From NCBI GenBank assembly GCA_964512225.1, contig CAZEKB010000027.1:1-64000 (forward strand): DNA of 64,000 bases, written 5' to 3'. Below, piece by piece: positions 27,420 to 36,500 of the stretch. The notes beneath the pieces were generated by a model that was not told the origin of the DNA, searched no databases, and saw nothing but the letters and a program-made list of their open reading frames with translations. The position numbers and the translations under genes are program-made. The stretch is from CAZEKB01 sp964512225. GTDB lineage: Bacteria; Myxococcota_A; UBA796; UBA9615. Position 1 is the stretch's first letter, and every line of letters begins with the position of its first letter.

Positions 27420-28304
27420 GTGCTGTTCGCCGTCATGTACGTCACGGCGCTGCTGTTCGGCCGCTTCCTCACCGGCGCGGGCGAGCTGTCCCTCGCCCCC
27501 TTCGACGTCGTCGGCTTCCTCGCGGTGTGGTGCTTCTTCTTGACCCTGCGCGTCTTCGACGAGCACAAGGACTACGACCTCGACCTCCACAACCACCCCG
27601 ACCGCGTGCTCCAGAGCGGACGCGTCACGCTCGGCCACCTCAAGTGGGTCGGGGGGGTCGCGATCCTGGTCCAGGCCGCGGGCTCGGCCGCCATCGACGC
27701 GCAGGCGTACCCCGGCGGCGACTTCGGCGGCACCTTCGGCTGGTGGCTGATCGTCATCCTCTGGACGAGCCTGATGGGCAAGGAGTTCTTCGCCGGGGAG
27801 TGGCTCGAGAAGCGCCTCGTGCTGTACGCGCTCTCCCACATGGTCGTGATGCCGCTCGCGCTCGTATGGATGGCCCGCATGGGCACGGGGACCGCGGCCC
27901 TGCCCCTCGACGTGGCCTGGCTGGCGGGGCTGTCGTTCCTGTCGGGGGCGGCCTTCGAGGTCACCCGCAAGGCGAAGGGGGCCGAGGAGGAGCGGGCCTC
28001 GATCCAGTCCTACTCGCGGGTGTGGGGGGCGAAGGGCGCGGCCGCGGTCGTCGCCGTCCTGCTGCTCGCCCAGGCCGCCGTCGAGGTGGGGATGCTCCGG
28101 CTGATCCTGGGCGAGGTCGGGCCCGGCTGGTACGCGGGCATCGTCGTGCCCACGCTGCTGCCCTTCGTCGGCCTCGCGATGTACGCGAAGGCGCCGACGG
28201 CGAAAGGCCGGAAGATCAACGAAGCGGCCACGAGCGTCGCGATGCTGGCGGCCTACGTCGTGCTGCTGGCCGCCCTGATCTCCGCGCGCGGCCTCGACCT
28301 CTGA
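27420..28304 (+). CDS. UbiA-family membrane prenyltransferase
   Basis: 294 residues from GTG with about 8-9 transmembrane helices. The first Asp-rich motif is seen in RVFDEHKDYDLDLHNHPDR (polyprenyl-diphosphate/Mg binding). In place of the usual second motif there is KAKGAEEERASIQSYSRVWG. UbiA enzymes attach prenyl chains to quinone rings, tetrapyrroles, glycerol phosphate and other acceptors. The translated sequence remains family-like for about 15 residues upstream of the GTG (LPAWFAERFPPAHG), but no ATG, GTG or TTG occurs there before the previous gene, so the true start is uncertain. It is followed 1 nt later by the PEP-synthase-like gene. Confidence 0.8.
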   Translation: MLFAVMYVTALLFGRFLTGAGELSLAPFDVVGFLAVWCFFLTLRVFDEHKDYDLDLHNHPDRVLQSGRVTLGHLKWVGGVAILVQAAGSAAIDAQAYPGGDFGGTFGWWLIVILWTSLMGKEFFAGEWLEKRLVLYALSHMVVMPLALVWMARMGTGTAALPLDVAWLAGLSFLSGAAFEVTRKAKGAEEERASIQSYSRVWGAKGAAAVVAVLLLAQAAVEVGMLRLILGEVGPGWYAGIVVPTLLPFVGLAMYAKAPTAKGRKINEAATSVAMLAAYVVLLAALISARGLDL

Positions 28305-28305
28305 C

Positions 28306-30834
28306 GTGCGGATGACCCGAGTGCTCGTCGATCCCGCGGAGGTGGGCGGCAAGGCCTCGGGCTTGGCGAAGCTCGACGCGCTGGGGGCGAACGTGCCCGA
28401 CTGGTTCGTCCTCACCGCCGACCAGCTGCCGAGCGACCCCGACGCGGGCCTCGATCCCGCCCTCGTCGAGTTCATCCGCGAGGGGATCGTCGGTTGGGAG
28501 ACCGTCGCCGTCCGCAGCTCGATGGTCGGCGAAGACTCGGCCGCCCACTCCTTCGCGGGCCAGCTCGAGAGCTTCCTCTTCCTGCGCTCCCTCGACGCCG
28601 TCGTGGCCGCCGTCCGCGACTGCCTGCGGTCGGCCCACGCGGAGCGGGTGAGCGCCTACCGCGCCCGGGTGGGCCTGCGCGGCCCGCCGCGCATGGGGGT
28701 CGTCGTCCAGCGAATGGTCGACGGCGTCGTGTCCGGGGTGACGTTCACCGCCCACCCCGTCACCGGCCGACGCGACCACACCCTCGTCACGGCCGCCTGG
28801 GGGCTCGGTGAGGGCGTAGTCTCGGGCACGTGCAATACGGACGAGTACGTCGTCGACCGCGACGGGGTGGAGGTCGCCCACACGGTCGCGGACAAGGACC
28901 TGCAGGTGGTGCGCGCGGACGACGGGACCCGCGAGGAGGAGGTGGACGCCGACCGACGTCGGGCCCGCGCCCTGTCCGTGGCCGACGCGGCGCGGGTGGC
29001 CGCCGAGGCGCTGCGCATCGCCGCGGCCCTGGAGACGCCCCAGGACGTCGAGTGGACGATCACGGCGAACGGCGAGCTGCACATCCTGCAGACCCGCCCC
29101 GTCACCGCGCTGCCGGAGCCGGAGAACACCGACGGCCCCGTGCAGGTGTTCGACAACTCGAACATCCAGGAGTCGTACTGCGGCGTCACGACGCCCCTGA
29201 CCTTCTCCTTCGCCCAGGCCGGCTACGCGAACGTCTACGCCCAGACCATGCGCGCGGTCGGCCTGCCCGAGTCGGTGATCCAGGCCCACGAGGGCACCCT
29301 GCGCAACCTGCTCGGGCTGATCCGAGGCCGCGTCTACTACAACATCAACAACTGGTACCGGGGCCTGCTGCTGCTCCCTTCGTTCGGCCGCAACAAGGCC
29401 GACATGGAGGCGATGATGGGCCTGCAGGACCCCGTCGACCTCGTGGAGGACGAGGTCCTCACCGCGGGCGAGAAGCTCCGGCGCCTGCCGCGGATGCTCG
29501 CCACCCTCTTCCGCCTGCTCCGCGCGTTCCGGGGCCTGAAGACGTCCGTGCCGCGGTTCCTGGCCGACTTCGAGGCCGCCTACCGGGCCGCGGACCGCGG
29601 GTCGCTCGACGCCCTGTCCTTCTCCGGCGCGATGGACCGCCTGGACCTCCTCGACCGGCGCATGGTGAGCCGCTGGCACGTGCCGATCGTCAACGACTTC
29701 TACGTGATGATGACCACCGGCGCCGTGCGTCGGATCCTGGGCGACGCCGTGCACCTCATGCCGACGCTGATGAGCGGCGAGCAGGGCATCGAGTCCACGG
29801 AACCCACGAAGGCCCTCATGCGGCTCGCCGTCCGGGCGCGGGGCGACGAGGCGCTGGAGGCGGCCCTGCGGCGGCGGGCGACCACCCGCGGGGTGGCGGA
29901 CCCGACGATCGGCATCGACGACGCCGACTTCGCGGCCGCGCTGCGGGACTTCGTCGAGCGGTACGGCGATCGCTGCATGGGCGAGCTCAAGCTCGAGACG
30001 CGGTCCCTGCGGGAGGAGCCGCGGTTCATCTTCGAGGTGCTCGTATCGTTCCTGGACCGCCCCGATCTGGACGCCGACGCCCTCGCGAAGCGCGAGCTGC
30101 AGCTGCGGGCCGAGGCCGAAGCCGAGGCGCGCGCGGCCCTCGGCGGACGTCGCTTCCGCAGGCTGCGGCGGGCCCTCGCGAAGGCGCGCGACGCGGTGAA
30201 GAACCGCGAGAACATGCGCCTCGCCCGCACCCGCATGTTCGGCCTGCACCGCGACGTCTACCGCGCGATCGGACGCCGGCTGGCGGAGGTGGACCGCCTC
30301 GACGACCCCCGCGACGTCTTCTACCTGACCACCGAGGAGATCCGGGCCTTCCACGAGGGCCGCGCCGTCACCGCGGACCTGGCCGCCATCGCCCGGGTGC
30401 GCAAGGCGGAGTTCGCGACCTACGAGGACGGGGACCTCCCCCACCACTTCTCCACGCGCGGCCCCGTCTACCTCGGCAACCGCTATCGGGGCCCCGAGCG
30501 GCCCCCCGCCGACGGCGACCTGAAGGGCATCGGGTGCTACCCCGGCGTCGTCGAGGCGCCGCTGCGGGTGATCCTGTCCCCGGACGACGGCCTCGGCGTC
30601 GACGGCCGCATCCTGTGCACGCTGCGCACCGACCCGGGCTGGGCTCCGCTCTTCCCGGCCGCGTCCGGGATCCTGGTCGAGCGGGGCAGCACCCTGTCGC
30701 ACTCCGCGGTGGTCGCCCGCGAGCTCGGCATCCCCGCGGTGGTCGGGGTCCCGGGACTGCTGGCGACGGTGCAGGACGGCGACCGCGTGAGGCTCGACGG
30801 CGGGACCGGCGTCGTGGAGCGGCTCGACCCGTGA
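28306..30834 (+). CDS. PEP-synthase / rifampin-phosphotransferase-like ATP-dependent dikinase
   Basis: 842 residues (GTG at 28306; ATG at 28312 is an equal candidate). The N-terminal 270 residues are the PPDK/PEPS ATP-grasp domain: VGGKASGLAKL, AVRSSMVGEDSAAHSFAGQ, GLGEGVVSG and HILQTRPVTALP. The C-terminal swivelling domain has the phospho-His motif GSTLSHSAVVARELGIPAVVG (His near residue 799). The PEP/pyruvate TIM barrel of true PEP synthase is missing. It is replaced by a central helical domain of about 400 residues, as in rifampin phosphotransferase. It should therefore phosphorylate some bound small molecule rather than make PEP. Neighbouring UbiA and GNAT genes suggest a prenylated or acylated substrate. 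Confidence 0.82.
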   Translation: MRMTRVLVDPAEVGGKASGLAKLDALGANVPDWFVLTADQLPSDPDAGLDPALVEFIREGIVGWETVAVRSSMVGEDSAAHSFAGQLESFLFLRSLDAVVAAVRDCLRSAHAERVSAYRARVGLRGPPRMGVVVQRMVDGVVSGVTFTAHPVTGRRDHTLVTAAWGLGEGVVSGTCNTDEYVVDRDGVEVAHTVADKDLQVVRADDGTREEEVDADRRRARALSVADAARVAAEALRIAAALETPQDVEWTITANGELHILQTRPVTALPEPENTDGPVQVFDNSNIQESYCGVTTPLTFSFAQAGYANVYAQTMRAVGLPESVIQAHEGTLRNLLGLIRGRVYYNINNWYRGLLLLPSFGRNKADMEAMMGLQDPVDLVEDEVLTAGEKLRRLPRMLATLFRLLRAFRGLKTSVPRFLADFEAAYRAADRGSLDALSFSGAMDRLDLLDRRMVSRWHVPIVNDFYVMMTTGAVRRILGDAVHLMPTLMSGEQGIESTEPTKALMRLAVRARGDEALEAALRRRATTRGVADPTIGIDDADFAAALRDFVERYGDRCMGELKLETRSLREEPRFIFEVLVSFLDRPDLDADALAKRELQLRAEAEAEARAALGGRRFRRLRRALAKARDAVKNRENMRLARTRMFGLHRDVYRAIGRRLAEVDRLDDPRDVFYLTTEEIRAFHEGRAVTADLAAIARVRKAEFATYEDGDLPHHFSTRGPVYLGNRYRGPERPPADGDLKGIGCYPGVVEAPLRVILSPDDGLGVDGRILCTLRTDPGWAPLFPAASGILVERGSTLSHSAVVARELGIPAVVGVPGLLATVQDGDRVRLDGGTGVVERLDP

Positions 30835-31937
30835 GGGAGGCGCGCGGCGGCGAGGGGGCGGTCCCCGGCTTCGTGGACGTCCCCCCCCGCGTCTACGCCG
30901 ACGACGGCCGGTGGATCCCCGAGGTGCCGGAGGACGTCGAGGCGGCGTTCGGACCCGACAACCCCTGGTTCTCCGGGGGCGAGGCGGCGACCCTCGTGGT
31001 GCCCGGGGCGGCGCGGATGGCCCTGTTCCACCAGCCCGCGCTCCGGGTCGACGGGCGCCGCGTGGCCTTCTTCGGCTTCTGGGAGACGACCGGCGAGGGG
31101 GCCGACGATGCGCTGTTCGCCCGGGCCGTGGAGTGGGCGAAAGAACGCGGGGGCCAGGATCTGTACGGCCCGATCGACTTCACGACCTACGGCAACTACC
31201 GGGTGCGGCTGTCGGTCGAAGACGAGGGCGCCCGGACCTTCCCCGACGAACCCCACAACCCCGCGACGTACCCCGATCTGCTCGGCGCGCAGGGGTTCGA
31301 TCTCGACCAGACCTACTTCACCCAGGTCGGCACCCAGACGGCGGGGAACATGGTCGCCGACTGGAAGCGGCCGGTGCTGCAGCGACTCGAGGCCGAAGGC
31401 TACGCCGTGCGGACCCTCACCCACGAGCTGTGGATGGAGCGGCTGAAGGAGCTGCACGGCCTCGCGGACGCCATCTTCGGCGGCAACTTCGCCTACAGCC
31501 CCCTGACCTGGCCCACGTTCGAGGCGAAGTGCGGCGAGCCGTTCATCCGGCGCGCCTGCCCTCACACGTCGACCGTCGCGCTCGCGCCGGACGGGTCGAT
31601 CGCGGGCTTCTTCCTCGTCTATCCGCACTACGGACCCGTCGTCTGCGCCGCCGCAGAGGACCGGGTGGCGGTGTCCGATCTCGACTACCACCGGCACGCG
31701 GCCCGCGCCGCGCGTGACTGGCGGGGGGCGGTGGCGAAGACGGCCGGGGTCGCGCCCCGGCACCGACGCAAAGGGATCATGGACGCGCTGACGGTCGGCA
31801 TCTTCGATCGCGGGGACGGCCGCTACGACGACTGGTACGGAGCCCTCATCCGCAAGGACAACCCCAGCGCGAACTTCGCCACGGGCAACACGGTGGGCGC
31901 CCGCTGGTACGGCCTGTACCGCCGTCGGTTGGGCTGA
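30831..31937 (+). CDS. GNAT-fold acyltransferase-like protein, YghO-like
   Basis: 368 residues, starting at a GTG that overlaps the previous stop (GTGA). Motifs are DNPWFSGGEAATLVV, GPIDFTTYGNYRV, the acceptor-side AGFFLVYP and the acetyl-CoA loop-like VAPRHRRKGIMDALT, ending with DNPSANFATGNTVG and ARWYGLYRR. These mark a large GNAT-type protein of the kind seen near lipid-synthesis genes. The specific acyl donor and acceptor are unknown. It is the last gene of the UbiA / PEP-synthase-like / GNAT unit and converges on the citrate-synthase-like gene with an 18-nt gap. Confidence 0.75.
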   Translation: MREARGGEGAVPGFVDVPPRVYADDGRWIPEVPEDVEAAFGPDNPWFSGGEAATLVVPGAARMALFHQPALRVDGRRVAFFGFWETTGEGADDALFARAVEWAKERGGQDLYGPIDFTTYGNYRVRLSVEDEGARTFPDEPHNPATYPDLLGAQGFDLDQTYFTQVGTQTAGNMVADWKRPVLQRLEAEGYAVRTLTHELWMERLKELHGLADAIFGGNFAYSPLTWPTFEAKCGEPFIRRACPHTSTVALAPDGSIAGFFLVYPHYGPVVCAAAEDRVAVSDLDYHRHAARAARDWRGAVAKTAGVAPRHRRKGIMDALTVGIFDRGDGRYDDWYGALIRKDNPSANFATGNTVGARWYGLYRRRLG

Positions 31938-31955
31938 TCCGGGAGCAGCGCCGGA

Positions 31956-33119
31956 TCAGGCGCCGACGTACCGGGAGCGCGGGTGCAGCAGGTCGGGGCT
32001 CGTCCGCTGCTCGAGGACGTGCGCGATCCAGCCCACGCAGCGTCCGAGGGCGAACAGGGCCGTGCCGCCGCCCGGGGGCAGCTTCAGCGTGCGGGCCGCG
32101 GCCACGAGGCCGAAGTCCACCGTCGGCGGGTCGAAGCCGGCGTCGCTCATCACCTCCACGACCTCGGTCGCGAGGGGGTCGTCGGCAGCGGTCATCAGCG
32201 GCGGCGTCCGCGGATCGCCGTCGGGGTAGAGCGGGTGCCGGAAGCCCGGGACCACCTCCCCGCGCCGCAGCCGCTCGTGCACCGCTCGCTCCGCCCCCAC
32301 CCGCTCCGCGTCCGCCAGCAGGGCCTCGACGCGCTCGCACGCCCCCCCGTGCCGGGGGCCGGACAGCGCCGCCGCGCCCGCGATGAGGCAGGCGTACAGG
32401 TCCGCGCCCGTCGACGCCGTGACCCGGGCCGCGAAGGTCGACGCGTCGAGCCCGTGATCCGCGCACAGCACCGCCGCCGCGTGGACCGTCGCCGCGGTGG
32501 GCCCGTCGAGCAGGTCGCCGAGCCCCAGGACGGCGGCGAGCGTGGGCAGGAGGCGACGGGCCCGGGCCCGCTCCAGCGTCGGCCCGGCCTCGAAGCGGGC
32601 GGGGTCGTGGGCCGCCAGGAACGGCAGCGCCAGCGCGAGTCGATCGAGCGCGGTCGTCCCGTCCGGAACGAGGGTCGCGAGCTCCGCCCCGAAGCCCCGG
32701 GCGTCCTCGTCGGGCGCGAGCTCCCAGTCCACGTCGTCCTCCCACAGGAAGCCCGCGACCTCCGGGAGCGTGGCTCCTCGGCGCACGAGATCGAGGGCCC
32801 GCAGGCCGCGGTAGCGAGGACCGTCGGGCTCGATCGACCCGATCGACGTGTCGAGCACCGGGGCCCCTCCCTGGCGGGCGTCGGCGGCCGCGGGGCCGGG
32901 CCCGACGCGCGCCCGGGACCGCGCGCGGAGCTGCTCGACCTCGGCGCGGAGGTAGCGGTTCCGACGCGAGCCCGGGTCCGCCACCGATCGCAGGAGGCCG
33001 CGGCTGACGTAGGTGTACAGCGTCGACGGCTTCACCCCCAGGAGCTCCGCCGCCTCTGCCGACGAGAGGTACTCGCCCTCGGGTCGATTGTCGAATCGAG
33101 ATTGATCGATGTCGCTCAT
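31956..33119 (-). CDS. Citrate-synthase-family protein with N-terminal MerR-type helix-turn-helix
   Basis: 387 residues. Residues 17-60 are an excisionase/MerR-like helix-turn-helix (YLSSAEAAELLGVKPSTLYTY, then SRRNRYLRAEVEQL). The remainder is a short citrate-synthase fold (about 300 residues against 430 in the housekeeping enzyme) that keeps the catalytic set: LCADHGLDAST (His), SGPRHGGACE (His), VDFGLVAAARTL (Asp) and the C-terminal RSRYVGA Arg. Such HTH-citrate synthase fusions are known from genome annotation, and their role (DNA-linked sensor or enzyme) is unclear. TACTGT lies 7 nt before the ATG. It is divergent from arsC. Confidence 0.85.
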   Translation of the reverse strand: MSDIDQSRFDNRPEGEYLSSAEAAELLGVKPSTLYTYVSRGLLRSVADPGSRRNRYLRAEVEQLRARSRARVGPGPAAADARQGGAPVLDTSIGSIEPDGPRYRGLRALDLVRRGATLPEVAGFLWEDDVDWELAPDEDARGFGAELATLVPDGTTALDRLALALPFLAAHDPARFEAGPTLERARARRLLPTLAAVLGLGDLLDGPTAATVHAAAVLCADHGLDASTFAARVTASTGADLYACLIAGAAALSGPRHGGACERVEALLADAERVGAERAVHERLRRGEVVPGFRHPLYPDGDPRTPPLMTAADDPLATEVVEVMSDAGFDPPTVDFGLVAAARTLKLPPGGGTALFALGRCVGWIAHVLEQRTSPDLLHPRSRYVGA

Positions 33120-33126
33120 GGAGTCG

Positions 33127-33132
33127 ACAGTA
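33127..33132 (-). promoter_or_regulatory. Leaderless-type -10 (TACTGT, 7 nt before ATG)
   Basis: TACTGT on the minus strand, 7 nt upstream of the HTH-citrate synthase ATG at 33119. No Shine-Dalgarno sequence is present. Confidence 0.4.
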
Positions 33133-33184
33133 ACAGCCTCGAACGGAGCGGCGGGAGGGGACGCGACGTGGCAGCATCGCGTCC

Positions 33185-33565
33185 ATGAACCTGCTCTTCC
33201 TGTGCGTCGAGAACTCCGCCCGCTCGCAGATCGCCGAGGGCCTGGCCCGGCGCGACGCGCCCGCCGGGGTCACCGTCTACTCGGCGGGCTCCGACCCGTC
33301 GCGGGTGCGGCCCCAGGCCGTCGAGGTCCTGGCCGAGGTCGGCATCGACGCGTCCGGGCAGTGGAGCAAGGGGCTGGGCGACGTCCCCATGGCCGAGATC
33401 GACCTCGTCGTCACGCTCTGCGCCGAGGAGAAGTGTCCGGTGTTCCCGGGCCACGTGAAGCGGCTCGCGTGGCCGCTCCCGGACCCCGCGGGCACCCCGG
33501 GCCTCGACGGCTTCCGCGCGGCCCGCGACGAGATCCGTCGCCGGCTCCCCTCCCTGTGGGGCTGA
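33185..33565 (+). CDS. arsC: Arsenate reductase, low-molecular-weight-phosphatase type
   Basis: 126 residues. The P-loop is CVENSARSQ near the N-terminus (CX5R phosphatase loop). The second redox Cys pair is in TLCAEEKCPVFPG, and PLPDPAG carries the general-acid Asp. This pattern fits thioredoxin-coupled ArsC, which reduces arsenate to arsenite through a Cys cascade. No arsR, arsB or acr3 is adjacent, so it may be an orphan detoxification gene or a related phosphatase. The stop directly abuts the stop of the convergent RND-TolC fusion. Confidence 0.85.
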   Translation: MNLLFLCVENSARSQIAEGLARRDAPAGVTVYSAGSDPSRVRPQAVEVLAEVGIDASGQWSKGLGDVPMAEIDLVVTLCAEEKCPVFPGHVKRLAWPLPDPAGTPGLDGFRAARDEIRRRLPSLWG

Positions 33566-36500
33566 TCACTCGATCTCGATCGAGAGCACCTCGATGAGGG
33601 TGCCGCGGAGGACCTCCAGGTCCACCCGCGCCTTGAGCGCCTGCACCCGCGCCGCCACGACCGCGCGCCGCGCGTCCTTGAGCCGCGCCTGGGCCTCGAG
33701 CACGTCCTGCAGGGTGTTGCGACCCGCCGCGTAGGTCGCCTCCGCCGCCTCCGCCGTCTTCACGGCGTACGTCGCCCGGACCTCGGCGACCTTGATCTGC
33801 TCGTCGAACGACGCGACGGAGCGGAGCGCCGTCTCCACGCCCGCCACGACCTGCCGCTCGGCCACCTGCATCCCGAGCAGGGCCGCCTCCTGCTCCCGCT
33901 GGGCCGCCTTCATGCCGTGGACGGCGCCCACGTCGGGCAGCGGCACGATGAAGCTCATCCCGATCCGCAGGTCCGGGAAGCGACCCGCGAAGAGCTCGTC
34001 GACGGCCGCGGCCGCGTCCGCGTCGTTGCCGCGGAGGTTGACGCTCGCGTCCAGGGTCAGGTCCGGCAGCAGCTCGTGGCGAGCCCGGGAGTGATCGAGG
34101 TCGCCCGCGCGCACCACGCGCCGCTGGAGTCGCAGGTCCGGGTTGCGGTCCCGCGCGATGGCGATCGACGCGTCGCGGGCCCGGAACGGGAGGTTGAGCT
34201 CGACCCCGCTCACGGGCCGCAGGGCCCCCGCCCCGGGGGGCGCCCCGAGCAGCAGGGCGAGCACCTGCTGAGCCTCCGCCGCGGTGCGCTCGGCCTCCAG
34301 CACGTCCGACGAGCGCGCGGCGACCTCCTCGTCGATGCGGAACATCTCGATCGGGGCGTCGTCTCCCGCGGCGATGCGGGCCTGCGTCGTGGCGCGCTGG
34401 GCCTCCGCGAGGCGTCGGTCGATGCGCGCGATCTCGACGTTCCGGAGGGCGGCGACGAGGTCCCAGTAGGCCTTCATCACCTCGGACACGACCCGCTCCA
34501 TCTCCTTGTCGCGCTCGATCTCCGCCGACTCCTCGGCGATCTCGGCCTGCCACAGCGTGTACAGGTGGTAGCGGGGATCGATGCCCTGAAGGAGGCTCTG
34601 GTTGATCGAGAACGAGAGGTTCGCGAACCGGGTGTCGACCTTGATCTCCTCGTCGAAGAACGGGAGCGGCGGGTCGTACGACACGTCCCGCTGGAAGACG
34701 CCCTGGGTCCAGTCGAGGTTCAGCGTGGTCCCCGTGGGCAGCGAAGCCCCGACCCCCAGGTTGTACAGCGGCGTCCGGTCCGACTGCCGCCGCCACGTGC
34801 CCTCGCCCAGGCCCTCGAACTCCTCCTGGATGCTGTTGGTGTAGTCGAACCCCGCCCTGAGGAAGGGCATCCACGGGGCCACCGACGCGATCCGCCGCTC
34901 CTTGGCCGCCTCCAGCTCCCACACCTTCACGCGCAGGCCGAGGTTCTCCCGGAGCCCGCGGTGGATCGCGTCCTTGAGCGACATGGGCGTCGCCCCCGGG
35001 TCCAGCGCGGCGAAGTTCTCGATGGCCTCGATGTCGGCGCGCAGGTCGGCCCGGGCCTCGGCGGGCACACCGAGCAGGACCGGGGCCCCGATCAGCAGGG
35101 CGACGGCCGCCGGCTTCACCTTCCACACGGTGTCGATGAGCATGGTGCGCAGATCGTCCAGGATCGAGTAGACGAGGGGGACGAGGACCAGCGACAGGAC
35201 CGTCGAAGCCAGCAGGCCCCCGATCACCGCCCGGCCCAGAGGGTAGTACGGGATGCCGATGAGCCCGGCCTTGCCCACCGCCATGGGGAGCAGGCCCACG
35301 ATCGTGGTCGCGGCCGTCATCACGATGGGGCGGAAGCGCTCGCGCCCGGCGTCGAGGATCGCGTCGGACCGATCCATCCCCCCGGCCCGATTCTGTTGGA
35401 CCCGATCCACCAGGACGATCGCGTTGTTCACGACGATCCCGATGAGGATCACGAGGCCGATCCCGGCCATCATCTCGAACGTCGTGCCCGTCACGAACAG
35501 CAGCCAGAACACCCCCAGGAACGCGAACGGGACCGTGAGCAGGACGGACAGGGGCAGCCACGCCGACTCGAACAACATGCCCATGAGCAGGAATACGAAG
35601 ATCAGGCTCATCTTCAGCGCCATCGACCGCGCCCGGTCCTGCTCCTCGAGCTCGCGGAAGCGGTCCCCGAAGCCGTAGTGGTAGCCGCGGGGCAGCTTCA
35701 CCGAGGCGAGCGCGGCGGTGATTCGGCTGCGGGCCTCGCCCAGGTCCTCCAGCTCCAGGTCGATGCTCAGATCGATGGACGTCTTGCGATCGCGGCGGCG
35801 GATGACGGGCAGCCCCTTGGCGTACTCCAGGTCCGCGACCGTCCCCAGCGCGACCTGCCCCGACGTGGGCGACCACACCCCGAAGTTCTCGAGCTTGCGC
35901 GCGTCCCGGCGGTCGTCGAGGCGGAAGCCGGCCTGGACCATGAACTCCTTGCCGTCGAGCAGCACCGGGCGCATCACCGCCCCGCGGAACCCGAAGGAGA
36001 CGGTCTGGGCGAGCGTCGTGGGCGACACCCCGTACCGAGCGGCGCGGCTGCGGTCCACGACGACCTGGAGCTCGTCCGTGGCGTCCTCGTCGCCCGCGTC
36101 CGAGGAGACGCCGAGGATCCCCGGCACGTCGCGCAGCCGACCCGCGATCTCGTCCGCGATCGCCACCAGCGTCGCGCTGTCGTCGCCGTTCAGCCGGAGC
36201 TCGATGCTGTTGCCGCCGCCCTCGCCCTTGCGCCAGCCCATCCAGGTCTCGACCCCCGGCTGATCGGGCAGCAGGTCCGGCAGGACCTTGGTCATCTCCT
36301 CCTTCTCCACGTCCCCGCGCTCGCGCTTCTCCAGGAACGCCATCACGAACCCGCGGCGGGAGCCGCCCCAGCGCCGGGTCCGCACGGCCCGGATCCGCCA
36401 CTCCTCCTGGCGCTCCATCAGCACCGCCTCCACGTTCGTCATCGCCTGGTCGATCTCGGTGACCGAGAACGACGCCGGGAACCGCATCCCCACCACGAAG

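Noticed and set aside
33185..33565. An arsenic-resistance island around arsC
   Set aside because: Only arsC is present. No arsR, arsB/acr3 or arsA gene and no mobile-element marks were seen.
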